DNA from: JANWXD01 sp037446115
GTDB taxonomy: Bacteria > Acidobacteriota > Terriglobia > Bryobacterales > Bryobacteraceae
Direction of reading: 5' to 3'
Assembly (NCBI GenBank): GCA_037446115.1
Contig: JBBIJF010000019.1
Coordinates: 1 to 64,000 of the forward strand
DNA length: 64,000 nucleotides
Shown here: positions 43,861 through 52,181 of the stretch, piece by piece
Layout of the letters: every line of letters begins with the position of its first letter
How positions within the stretch are numbered: the first letter of the stretch is position 1
Translations under genes and position numbers: made by a program
Notes under the pieces: model-generated
Databases searched by the model: none
The model's input: the letters and a program-made list of their open reading frames with translations, nothing else
What the model was told of the DNA's origin: nothing

Positions 43861-45894
43861 CTACGGCTGATTCCCAGCTTGTGCTCTGGGCCCCGGCGAA
43901 ACGGCGGTGTAAGGCCGCAGGTCCGGCTCGCCCTGAAATACCGAGATCAACGGCGGGGCGGCAGCGTCGAAGTGTGTCATCGGACGCAGTCCGAGGAGCA
44001 GTTCGATGGTGCGGAGCAGGGAGCTAAAGCTGTAAGGTGCGGAATCCGCAATCCCCCGGCGTGTGTAAGGGGAAACTACAAGAGCCCGGGCGCGCCCGCC
44101 CGTGCCGGTTTCGGCGATGAAAATCACCATGCCAGGCCAGAAACGGCTGCGCGTCAGGGCTTCCGCGATTCGCCCGAGCGCAACGTCGCCGTCATCGCCG
44201 CGGCTGGAAAGCCGCACCATCAGCAGCCGCGGCAGCGAACCTTGCTTGTCCAGGGCCTGCAGATCGGCAACAAACGCCTCGGCACGCTCCGTGTCAGGAT
44301 AATCCGGGTCAGGTCCGCGGTAGCGCAGGTCCGTCACCGGTTTCAGTGCAGGGTCGCGCACAGTTTCGACCTGAACGCCGCCGGCAGCGGGCCTGGGACG
44401 GTTGACGACGAAGAATCCGTAATTGCGGAAAGAGATTCCTGCTGCGGCGGCGTTGGTCCAAAGATAGCCTGCCGGAGGCACGGCGGCCGGATCGTCTCCG
44501 TCACAGGCCTGAACACGGCGGCCCGCCTGACAGCCGGGGGCATACAGCTCGAGGAAGTGGGGTACGATCGCCGCAAGGCTCGCATACAGTGCTTGCACGG
44601 GCCCGGATGCGCCGGTGTCCAGGTTGTCCAAGAGCGCAAATTCTTTGGCCAGCTTTTCCCGGTTCGCCCCGCGGCTGGTCTCCCGCAAGACGTAGACGAC
44701 ATGCTGGATGGGGGAGAAGTCCGGCGCTTCTGGCTCCTCCAGCAGGCTGTCGCGGTAGGGCGTATTGTCAAAAACCTGAATCGTGTGTTCCAGGAGCTGC
44801 TCGTCATCGAAGGGAGGGATCCAGGACAATGTACCCGCCTCCCCACGGCCGGAGCCGCGAGCGTTGAGAACGACGAGCGTCCCATCCGGCAGCGTATGAA
44901 GCGCCACGGGGTACCGTCCCGCGGCCAGGTATCCGGCGAGGCGGCTGAGCGGTTCGGTGATGTCCACGACCGCCACCGCGTTGGCTCCGGCGCATGCGAC
45001 GAACAACCGCGTGCGGTCGGCACTGAGCGCCACGGCGCTCGGGGTCATCCCCGCCGGCTGCCGCGCGCCGAAAGCCAGGTTGACCGATTCGAGCACCCGC
45101 ATTTCCTTGGACGCGGTCACACCGACCACCTGGATACTGTTTGTGTTGCCAGCGGCGACGAAGATGCGCGCGGCGTAGGGTTCCGCTCCCGCCTCGGACG
45201 GAGGCGGCGGCCCCCAGATCATGTCCGTCGGGTGCGACGCCAGGCGCACGCGCTCGATCAGCTTGCCCGACTCCGCTTCGTGATGGAACAGAGAGCCGTC
45301 CGCCCAACTGGTGACGAACAGTGACTTGCCGTCCGGATGGAACAAGAGTCGGAAGGGCCGGCGGCCCGTACGGAAGCGCTCGATGACCATGCCCGACTGC
45401 GGATTGATGACGGCGATGGTGTTCTGGAAGAATTCGGCGATGTAGAGCAAGCGGCCGTCCGGAGAGAGAGCTACGTCTCCGGCGAAATCGCGGGCGGTGC
45501 GCTTGTCCCTCGGCACGAGCGCGAAACTCCGGGACAGTGCGAGTCGCCCGTTGGTCAGCGAGATTTCGAACACGGCCGCTTCCGCTCCGCCGCCGGCGTA
45601 GGCGCGGCCGGCTTTGGGATCTACAGTCAGGCCCAACCAGGCGTCCGGAAGCGTGACGCGGCTCGTGTGGCGGCCATCCATTGTGTCAAGCGCAGCCAAG
45701 GAGGGTGGATTGGAACCGGAGTGCAGGATGAGCAAATGCCTGCCCCCAGGAGCGAGCACCGCAGCCATTGGCAGCGTGTCGAGAGGGATCTGTCTTCCCG
45801 CAGGACGGATGCGCCATCCGCCGGCCAGCACCGTCTCCTCCCCCGGTTGGGCCAGCGCGAGCGCGGCGGCGAGAAGGCCAAGAACCGCCCTCAT
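43861..45894 (-). CDS. Exported beta-propeller protein fused to a degenerate phosphoesterase-like domain
   Basis: This 677-residue protein has a signal peptide ending ALALAQ. Residues about 40-390 form a YVTN/SMP-30-like propeller, with repeats such as LSPDGRLLYIAEFFQNTIAVIN, LFHPDGKSLFVTSWADG and LSADRTRLFVACAGANAVAVVD. The C-terminal part aligns in order with the phosphoesterase domain usually fused to such propellers (HVVYVLRETS, AKEFALLDNL, VVSPYTRRGIAD). The catalytic ENRTYD-like segment and the acidic/His-rich DDAQ-DH metal site are missing, with IAETGTGGRARALVV in the latter place. It is therefore probably non-catalytic. It overlaps nadE by 4 bp (ATGA). Confidence 0.82.
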   Translation of the reverse strand: MRAVLGLLAAALALAQPGEETVLAGGWRIRPAGRQIPLDTLPMAAVLAPGGRHLLILHSGSNPPSLAALDTMDGRHTSRVTLPDAWLGLTVDPKAGRAYAGGGAEAAVFEISLTNGRLALSRSFALVPRDKRTARDFAGDVALSPDGRLLYIAEFFQNTIAVINPQSGMVIERFRTGRRPFRLLFHPDGKSLFVTSWADGSLFHHEAESGKLIERVRLASHPTDMIWGPPPPSEAGAEPYAARIFVAAGNTNSIQVVGVTASKEMRVLESVNLAFGARQPAGMTPSAVALSADRTRLFVACAGANAVAVVDITEPLSRLAGYLAAGRYPVALHTLPDGTLVVLNARGSGRGEAGTLSWIPPFDDEQLLEHTIQVFDNTPYRDSLLEEPEAPDFSPIQHVVYVLRETSRGANREKLAKEFALLDNLDTGASGPVQALYASLAAIVPHFLELYAPGCQAGRRVQACDGDDPAAVPPAGYLWTNAAAAGISFRNYGFFVVNRPRPAAGGVQVETVRDPALKPVTDLRYRGPDPDYPDTERAEAFVADLQALDKQGSLPRLLMVRLSSRGDDGDVALGRIAEALTRSRFWPGMVIFIAETGTGGRARALVVSPYTRRGIADSAPYSFSSLLRTIELLLGLRPMTHFDAAAPPLISVFQGEPDLRPYTAVSPGPRAQAGNQP

Positions 45895-47540
45895 TCCAGA
45901 AACCGTTGCGCGATCGGGAAGCGGCGGCCCATGCCGAAGGCCTTCGTGGTGACTTTCAAGCCCGGAGGCGCCTGCTGGCGCTTGTACTCGTTGCGGTCCA
46001 CCTTGTTGACGACCTCGCGCACCAGCTCCAGCGGGAAGCCGTGTGCTTCGGCGATCTCGCGGGGCGTCTTGTATTCTTCAACGTAGTCGCGCAGGATTGC
46101 GTCCAGGACTTTGTATTCGGGGAGCGCGTCCGTGTCCTTCTGATTCGGCCGGAGCTCCGCCGACGGCGGTTTGGTGAACACGCTCTCCGGGATGGCGTGC
46201 GGATGGCGCCGGTTGGCCACGCGCGCCAGCTTGTACACCATCGTCTTGGGGACGTCGCTGATCACGGCGAGCCCGCCGATCATGTCACCGTAGAGCGTGC
46301 AGTAGCCGACTGCCAGTTCGCTCTTGTTGCCCGTGGTCAGCACAAGCGCCCCCCACTTGTTGGAAAGCGCCATCAACGTGACACCTCGAAGACGTGCCTG
46401 CAAGTTTTCTTCGGTCACGTCACGGGGCGCACCGCCGAACAGCGGGTCGAGAATCTGGAGGAAGCATTCGTAGACCGGCGTGATCGGGACCACTTCGAAA
46501 CGGATGCCCAGATTCTCGGCCAGGGCCCGCGCATCCCGCACGCTGTGATCGGAGGAATAAGGTCCCGGCATCGCGACACCCACGACGTTTTCCCGGCCCA
46601 CGGCGTCGGCGGCAATCACGGCCGTCAGCGAGGAGTCAATCCCGCCGCTGAGCCCGATGAGCACCTGCCGGAAACCGCACTTCTCAAGGTAGTCCCGCGT
46701 GCCGAGCACCAGGGCTTCGTAGACCGCCTCGCACTCATCCGCCAGATTCTCGTGCTGATCGCCGGATCCCGCATCCAGATCGGCGATGACGAGATCCTCG
46801 GCAAAGGAGCGGGCGGAGGCGATCACTCTGCCCTCGCCGTCCAGGGCGAAGCTGCTGCCGTCAAAGATGAGCTGGTCGTTGCCGCCCACTTGGTTGACGT
46901 AGACCAGCGGGCGGCGGTGGCGCGCGGCGGTTCGGGAAAAGATGTCACGGCGGAGCGCACGCTTGCCCATGTGGTAGGGGGATGCGTTGATGCTGACGAT
47001 GATCTCGCCGCCCCGTGCAACCAGTTCCTCGACGGGATCCCGGTCGTACAGCCGCCGCTCCCAGTATTGCTTGTCGTTCCAAGCATCCTCGCAGATGGTC
47101 ACGGCCACGCGGCGGCCGCGGATCGTGACCAGCTCCTGCTCGCGGGCGGGCTGGAAGTAGCGCGCCTCGTCGAAAACGTCGTAGGTAGGCAACAGCATCT
47201 TGCGCTGGCGGAAGACCACCCGGCCGCCCTCGATGACTGCGGCACTGTTGGTGGCCCGCTTGCCTTCGTCGGCCTCCGAACGCCCCACGTAGCCGCAGAT
47301 CAGCGTCATATCGAGCGAGGCGGTTTCCCGGGCCAGCCTCTCCAGCTGCTCCTCGGTGCGTTCCAGAAAGCTCGGCTTCTCGACCAGATCCCGAGGGGGA
47401 TAGCCGGTGATGGTGAGCTCCGGGAACACGGCCAGAACTGCGTCCCGCCGGGCGGCTTCGCGGGCCGTGCGCACAATCCGGTCCACGTTACCGGCCAAGT
47501 CCCCGACGGTGGTATTGATCTGCGCCAGTGCGACGCGCAT
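45891..47540 (-). CDS. nadE: Glutamine-dependent NAD+ synthetase
   Basis: This 549-residue enzyme converts deamido-NAD to NAD with ATP and glutamine, the last step of NAD synthesis. The N-terminal nitrilase domain has the Glu-Lys-Cys triad in VFPELTITGYPPRD, RQRKMLLPTYDVF and VTICEDAWND. The C-terminal synthetase domain has the pyrophosphate loop LIGLSGGIDSSLTAVIA. LTTGNKSELAVGYCTLYGD is the conserved ATP/NaAD site. MRVALAQINTTVGDLAGN is the typical start; an in-frame ATG four codons upstream is possible. It lies 87 nt after moaA and near nadA, so the unit links the first and last NAD steps. Confidence 0.95.
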   Translation of the reverse strand: MRVALAQINTTVGDLAGNVDRIVRTAREAARRDAVLAVFPELTITGYPPRDLVEKPSFLERTEEQLERLARETASLDMTLICGYVGRSEADEGKRATNSAAVIEGGRVVFRQRKMLLPTYDVFDEARYFQPAREQELVTIRGRRVAVTICEDAWNDKQYWERRLYDRDPVEELVARGGEIIVSINASPYHMGKRALRRDIFSRTAARHRRPLVYVNQVGGNDQLIFDGSSFALDGEGRVIASARSFAEDLVIADLDAGSGDQHENLADECEAVYEALVLGTRDYLEKCGFRQVLIGLSGGIDSSLTAVIAADAVGRENVVGVAMPGPYSSDHSVRDARALAENLGIRFEVVPITPVYECFLQILDPLFGGAPRDVTEENLQARLRGVTLMALSNKWGALVLTTGNKSELAVGYCTLYGDMIGGLAVISDVPKTMVYKLARVANRRHPHAIPESVFTKPPSAELRPNQKDTDALPEYKVLDAILRDYVEEYKTPREIAEAHGFPLELVREVVNKVDRNEYKRQQAPPGLKVTTKAFGMGRRFPIAQRFLE

Positions 47541-47627
47541 GTAAGATCCCATTCTAGCGGGGGACCGAGCCCGCCCTACGTTTTGGGAGTCGCATTCCTA
47601 TCCGGCCCGGGCCGGGAGGTCGTCCCT

Positions 47628-48626
47628 TCAACCGCCGATAGCGTACATGGGCCGCGGCGGAGCGACAAAGCGCGCCGTGTTAATCTGGTGCCCCTCCCAT
47701 TTGGCGCGCACAGTCGAGCGTACGACCTCGAGGATCTCCTCGTCGGCGGCGCCCCCGCGCAGCAGCGCCCGGATGTCGGTTTCCTCCAGAGCAAACAGGC
47801 AATAGCGCAGCTTGCCGTCCGCGGTGAGCCGGATGCGGTTACAGCGGTCGCAGAAGGGCTGACTGACCGAGGCGATGAAGCCCACGGCGCCGCGGCCGTC
47901 GGCGTAGCGGTATTCCAGTGCCGGGGCGCGGGGATCCCGGTTGGGGACGGGAATCAGCGGCGCGATCTCACGGGACAGCGTGTGGATGATCTCCGTCGCC
48001 AGCAGGACGCGGTCCCGGAGCCACAGCCCTTGCCCGTCCAGCGGCATGAACTCGATGAATCGAATTTCCAGATCGTGCTCGCGGCCGAAGCGCGCCAGGG
48101 GCACGATGTCCGGCTCGGTCAGGCCTTTGACCGCCACGGCGTTGATCTTGACGGGGCGAAAACCCAGTCGGCGGCACAGCTCGATCCCTTCCAGGACCCG
48201 CTCCAGATGATCGCGACGCGTGATGTGCGCGAACCGCTCTCGGTCGAGAGTGTCGAGGTGAATATTGATGCGGCGCAGCCCGGCTTGGTACAGGGCGGCA
48301 GCCTGCTCCCGCAGCAGGATGCCGTTGGTGGTCAGTCCCAGGTCCGTAATTTCGGGGATGCCGGCCAACTTCCGGACCAGCACGGGCAGGTCGCGGCGCA
48401 TGAGGGGTTCCCCGCCGGTGATGCGGAGCTTGCGAATGCCGCAACGCACGGCCAGGCGCACAAAGCGCTCGATCTCCTCGAAGGTGAGAATCTCCGGGCG
48501 CGGAACGAACTCGACCTCCTCCGGCATGCAGTAGAAGCAGCGGATGTTGCACCGGTCGGTGACGCTGAGGCGCAGGTTGTCATGAAGCCGTCCAAACGTG
48601 TCCCGGAGCTCGCCCGGCGCGTCCAT
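47628..48626 (-). CDS. moaA: GTP 3',8-cyclase MoaA
   Basis: This 332-residue radical-SAM enzyme makes the first intermediate of molybdenum cofactor synthesis. The N-terminal cluster motif is CNIRCFYC (CxxxCxxC) with MPEE following. The C-terminal substrate-binding cluster uses PFCDRCNRIRLT and a third Cys at LRYCLF. The last residues, AIGG, preserve the Gly-Gly tail that MoaA inserts into its own active site. It begins 6 nt after the nadA stop, and its ribosome-binding site overlaps that stop. Sharing a unit with NadA makes sense because both need iron-sulfur clusters. A molybdopterin enzyme lies at 58639. Confidence 0.95.
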   Translation of the reverse strand: MDAPGELRDTFGRLHDNLRLSVTDRCNIRCFYCMPEEVEFVPRPEILTFEEIERFVRLAVRCGIRKLRITGGEPLMRRDLPVLVRKLAGIPEITDLGLTTNGILLREQAAALYQAGLRRINIHLDTLDRERFAHITRRDHLERVLEGIELCRRLGFRPVKINAVAVKGLTEPDIVPLARFGREHDLEIRFIEFMPLDGQGLWLRDRVLLATEIIHTLSREIAPLIPVPNRDPRAPALEYRYADGRGAVGFIASVSQPFCDRCNRIRLTADGKLRYCLFALEETDIRALLRGGAADEEILEVVRSTVRAKWEGHQINTARFVAPPRPMYAIGG

Positions 48627-48632
48627 GGCCCC

Positions 48633-49562
48633 TCACTGCACCGCGAACATGCGCTCGAGCGGCACAAGAGCGCGCTCGAGGATGTCCTCAGGAATTTCGA
48701 CGCGCGGCTCCAGATCGCGGAGGCAGTCGCGGAGCTTTTCGAGGGTGTTGCGCTTCATATACGGGCACTCGCTGCAGTTGCAGTTCTCGTTGGGAATGAA
48801 GAAAAAGCGCTTGTGGGGCGCCAGCCGCCGCAGTGAGTGGGAGACGCCGCTTTCGGTCATGACAATGAACTCCTCGGCCGGCGTTTCGACGCACCACTTG
48901 ATGATGGCGGAGGTGGAGCCGACGAAATCCGCCTGATCCAGCACTTCCGGGGGGCACTCGGGATGGGCCGCCACCAGCGCTCCGGGATGCTCCGCGCGGG
49001 CCGCGGCCAGCCGCCGGGCCGGGAAGGTGGCATGGACGATGCAGGCCCCCTGCCAGACTTTCATGTTCTCGCGCCCGGTCTGGCGCTTCACCCAGTTGCC
49101 CAGATTGGCATCCGGCACAAACAGGACGGGCTTTTCCGGCGGAATGGAGTTTACGATCTGAACAGCGTTGCGCGAGGTGCAAAGGATGTCGCTTTCGGCT
49201 TTCACCTCGATCGAGGTGTTGATGTAGCTGACCACGACATGGTCCGGGTGCAGCCGCTTCCACGCCCGGAGCTGCTCCACCGGACAGCTGTCCACGAGGC
49301 TGCAACCCGCCTCGCGGTCCGGCACGACGACGATTCGCTTGGGGTTGAGAACCTTCGCGGTTTCCGCCATGAACCACACGCCGCAAAAGGCAATCACATC
49401 CCCGTCGAACTCGCGGGCCTTGCGGGCGAGCTCGAGACTGTCGCCGACCCAGTCGGCCAGATCCTGGATCTCCGGCTCCTGATAGTGGTGGGCCAGGAGA
49501 ATCGCCCGCCGCTCTTTCTTGAGCTCCAGGATCTCTTCGGTGATGGTCCGCGTGGCGAGCAT
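48633..49562 (-). CDS. nadA: Quinolinate synthase NadA
   Basis: This 309-residue [4Fe-4S] enzyme condenses iminoaspartate with dihydroxyacetone phosphate to quinolinate in NAD synthesis. AILLAHHYQEPEIQDLADWVGDS style N-terminal residues bind substrate. Cluster Cys ligands are in AFCGVWFMAETAKVL, AHPECPPEV and the C-terminal NCNCSECPYMKRNT. VVSYINTSIEVKAESDI is also typical. No nadB or nadC gene lies in the window. It leads the five-gene unit nadA-moaA-nadE-propeller-GH57 and has a -10 element (TAAAAT) about 22 nt upstream. It is divergent from the M2 peptidase gene. Confidence 0.95.
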   Translation of the reverse strand: MLATRTITEEILELKKERRAILLAHHYQEPEIQDLADWVGDSLELARKAREFDGDVIAFCGVWFMAETAKVLNPKRIVVVPDREAGCSLVDSCPVEQLRAWKRLHPDHVVVSYINTSIEVKAESDILCTSRNAVQIVNSIPPEKPVLFVPDANLGNWVKRQTGRENMKVWQGACIVHATFPARRLAAARAEHPGALVAAHPECPPEVLDQADFVGSTSAIIKWCVETPAEEFIVMTESGVSHSLRRLAPHKRFFFIPNENCNCSECPYMKRNTLEKLRDCLRDLEPRVEIPEDILERALVPLERMFAVQ

Positions 49563-49583
49563 GGGCTGGCCGGACTTTTCTCC

Positions 49584-49589
49584 ATTTTA
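49584..49589 (-). promoter_or_regulatory. Probable -10 element for nadA
   Basis: TAAAAT on the minus strand lies 21 nt upstream of the nadA ATG in the 90-bp divergent spacer. No consensus -35 was found at 16-18 bp. No recognised NAD-responsive operator was seen. Confidence 0.4.
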
Positions 49590-49640
49590 ACAAAGCCATG
49601 CAAACCGGAACGCTACGTACCGCGCCCGCCGCCACTAGGC

Positions 49641-49646
49641 TACAAT
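49641..49646 (+). promoter_or_regulatory. -10 element giving a probable leaderless start for the M2 peptidase
   Basis: TACAAT ends 6 nt before the GTG at 49653, so transcription starting at the normal distance would begin at the start codon itself. No Shine-Dalgarno sequence precedes this GTG. The -35 region is poor. Confidence 0.45.
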
Positions 49647-49652
49647 CACCCT

Positions 49653-51437
49653 GTGCGACCATGCGCCTGGCTCGTGGCGGCCTGCTGCCTGACGGCAGGC
49701 TGCGCCGGACCTTCCTCCCGCTCCCAGGTCCAGGAATTCCTCAGCATGTACAACGAGATTGACCAGCGGCTGGGCACAATCGCCGCCGAGGCGGAATGGC
49801 TGGCCTCGACGGATGTGAGCGAGGAGCACACGGGGCGGCGGATCGGAGCGCAGCGGGCTCACGCGGGCTTCCGCGGCAGTCGCTACGTCATCGAAAACAG
49901 CCGGCGTTACCTTCAACTGCGCGGGTCGCTCGGAGAGCTGGAATTCCGGCAGCTGGACAAGATCCTGCTAAACGCCGCCGAATCGCCGGGAACCATCCCG
50001 GACGTGGTGGCGAAACGAATCGAACTCGAGGCCCGGCTGAGCGCAACGTTGGACGGATTTACGTTTTGTCTCGACGAGCGGGCGGGCAAGTGCCGCACGC
50101 CGGTGACGCCCAACCAGATTGACCAAGTGCTGCTCGGTTCACGCGATGTGGTCGAGCGACGCAGAATCTGGGAGACCTCCAAGCAGCCGGGACCGGCGCT
50201 CAAAGAGGGACTGGCCGCAGTGCGGGATCTCCGCAACCGCGTGGCCACCGAACTGGGCTACTCCTCGTACTTCCACCTCCAGGTTGCCGACTACGGCATG
50301 ACAGTGGCCGAAATGATGCAGCTCATGGAGAAGACGTTCCGCGAGGTGGAGCCTCTGTACCGGCGTTTGCACGCCTACGCGCGGCGCAAGCTCGCGGCCC
50401 GTTACCGCCAGCCGGTGCCGGAGCGGATTCCTGCGCACTGGCTCCCGAACCGCTGGGGGCAGGAGTGGCCCGGCCTCGCCGAGACGCCGAACCTGGACGA
50501 TCTGTTCCGCGAGAAGACTCCGGAATGGATCGTGCAGCAGGCGGAGCGCTTTTACACCTCTCTGGGTTGGCCCGCTTTACCGCACAGCTTTTGGGAGAAA
50601 TCCGATCTCTACCAGCTTCCCCCGGGGGCCACCCGAAAAAAGAACACGCATGCCTCGGCCTGGCACGTGGACCGCGACCGGGACGTGCGCTGCCTGATGA
50701 GCGTGGTGCCGAATTTCCGGTGGTTCGAGACGTCTCATCACGAGCTGGGCCATGTCTATTACTTCCTGGCCTACTCCAATCCCAATGTGCCCGTGGTGTT
50801 GCGAGAAGGCGCCAACCGGGCGTTTCACGAAGCGGTCGGCGACCTGATCGGGATCGCCGCGCGCCAGGAGCCGTACTTGCGCCAAATCGGCATCCTGCCG
50901 GCGGGCCACAACATAGACCGCATGGAGTGGCTTCTGGATGAGGCGCTCGATAGCGCCGTCGTGTTTTTACCGTGGGCGGCAGGCGTGATGACCCACTTCG
51001 AATATGAGCTCTACGAGCGCAACCTGCCGGCGGACCAGTTCAATCGCCGCTGGTGGGAGCTGGTCGCACGCTTTCAGGGCATCGAGCCGCCGGCGCCGCG
51101 CGGCGAGCAGTACTGCGACGCCTGCACCAAGACCCACATCGTAGACGATCCGGCGCAGTATTACGACTACGCCATCGCCACGCTCATCAAGTACCAGCTG
51201 CACGACTACATCGCCCGGAGGATCCTGAAACAGGATCCGCGGGCATGCAACTACTACGGAAACAAAGAAGTGGGCAAGTGGCTCTGGGAGTTGCTGAGTC
51301 TCGGAGCGACGCGGGACTGGCGGCAGGTCATTCGGGAGAAGACGGGGGAAGATCTCAGCTCCCGTGCGCTGCTCGAGTACTTCCGGCCGCTAGAAACGTA
51401 CCTGAACCAGACGCCGGAAGCCAGCGACGTCCGCTAG
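49653..51437 (+). CDS. M2 family metallopeptidase (peptidyl-dipeptidase A, ACE-like)
   Basis: This 594-residue zinc dipeptidyl carboxypeptidase has a signal peptide ending in the lipobox LTAGC, so it should be a lipoprotein. The zinc motif is SHHELGHVYYF (HExxH, about residues 361-365), and the third ligand is in FHEAVGDLIGIA about 25 residues on. Other family landmarks are PGATRKKNTHASAWH, REGANRAFHEAVGD and YYDYAIATLIKYQLHD. Length and single-domain plan match bacterial ACE homologues. It releases dipeptides from peptide C-termini and could feed peptide uptake. The GTG at 49653 is fixed by the signal peptide and the -10 box. Confidence 0.93.
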   Translation: MRPCAWLVAACCLTAGCAGPSSRSQVQEFLSMYNEIDQRLGTIAAEAEWLASTDVSEEHTGRRIGAQRAHAGFRGSRYVIENSRRYLQLRGSLGELEFRQLDKILLNAAESPGTIPDVVAKRIELEARLSATLDGFTFCLDERAGKCRTPVTPNQIDQVLLGSRDVVERRRIWETSKQPGPALKEGLAAVRDLRNRVATELGYSSYFHLQVADYGMTVAEMMQLMEKTFREVEPLYRRLHAYARRKLAARYRQPVPERIPAHWLPNRWGQEWPGLAETPNLDDLFREKTPEWIVQQAERFYTSLGWPALPHSFWEKSDLYQLPPGATRKKNTHASAWHVDRDRDVRCLMSVVPNFRWFETSHHELGHVYYFLAYSNPNVPVVLREGANRAFHEAVGDLIGIAARQEPYLRQIGILPAGHNIDRMEWLLDEALDSAVVFLPWAAGVMTHFEYELYERNLPADQFNRRWWELVARFQGIEPPAPRGEQYCDACTKTHIVDDPAQYYDYAIATLIKYQLHDYIARRILKQDPRACNYYGNKEVGKWLWELLSLGATRDWRQVIREKTGEDLSSRALLEYFRPLETYLNQTPEASDVR

Positions 51438-51530
51438 TGCCGCGGGCGCTTTGACGGCCCGTGTTCGCAACTTGACAGGCGGTGACCGTCCGTGTCACGC
51501 CAGGACAATCGCGGGTTCGCTCTCGCCGGC

Positions 51531-52181
51531 TCAGCGTTGCGATGCCCCGTCTTGCGTCTTGAGCTCGAACACCAGGAAATACTGGTAGGGCAAGAAGTCA
51601 AAGCTGCGCGCGAGCTTGAAACCTGCGGCCTTGAACTCCTCGATGACCTGTTCTTCGGAGAGCTTATGGTCTACCGGAGGCCCCACCGGCAGAGGCCGCT
51701 TGTGGAAGTCAATGTTCACGATGCGGCCGCCGGGCTTCAGGGCGCGCTTCAGCCTGGCGTAGTACGCAGGACGGTTCTCGATGTGATGCAGGACGTTGCA
51801 GAAGAAGATGGTGTCCACAGAGCGCTCGGGCAGTCGGGGGTCGTCCGGCGCTGCCAGAACGAACTCTACATTCGGGGGCGCGTTCTTGCGAGCGCGCTCC
51901 AGCAGGCCGGCGTCAATGTCCACGGCGTACACCTTGGCGGCGTGCCGGGCGAAGCGGCGGGTGAAGTAACCCGTGCCCGCTCCAATGTCGGCCACCGATT
52001 CCCCGGGCCGGAAACCGAGGGTCTGAACCACCTGGTCCGGTTTCTGCCACTCGTCGCGCTGCGGGTTTTCCAGGAACCGGACGTATTCATCCGAGGCCCG
52101 GGGCGGATGATCGTGCGGCTGCTGCGCGAGGGCCGCAAGAACGGCCGCCACCGCCAGAGCCGGCCACCATCGCGATTTCAT
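51531..52181 (-). CDS. Exported class I SAM-dependent methyltransferase
   Basis: This 216-residue protein combines a convincing signal peptide (WWPALAVAAVLAALAQQ, about residues 5-21) with a class I methyltransferase fold. Motif I is SVADIGAGTGYFTRRFA, motif II ends VYAVDID, and FVLAAPDD and IFFCNVLHHIENRPAYYA are the typical later motifs. The end PGGRIVNIDFHKRPLP and YFLVFELK completes the fold. SAM is not expected in the periplasm, so the location, the cofactor or the activity must be unusual. It is coupled to the upstream amino-acid permease by an ATGA overlap. Confidence 0.85.
   Translation of the reverse strand: MKSRWWPALAVAAVLAALAQQPHDHPPRASDEYVRFLENPQRDEWQKPDQVVQTLGFRPGESVADIGAGTGYFTRRFARHAAKVYAVDIDAGLLERARKNAPPNVEFVLAAPDDPRLPERSVDTIFFCNVLHHIENRPAYYARLKRALKPGGRIVNIDFHKRPLPVGPPVDHKLSEEQVIEEFKAAGFKLARSFDFLPYQYFLVFELKTQDGASQR

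Noticed and set aside
39495..49562. Possible horizontally acquired island in the long minus-strand block
   Set aside because: No integrase, transposase, tRNA or flanking repeats, and base composition looks like the rest of the window.
51438..51530. Imperfect inverted repeat with TTGACA between the convergent M2 peptidase and methyltransferase genes
   Set aside because: Stem too broken for a confident terminator, and no gene starts downstream of the -35-like hexamer.
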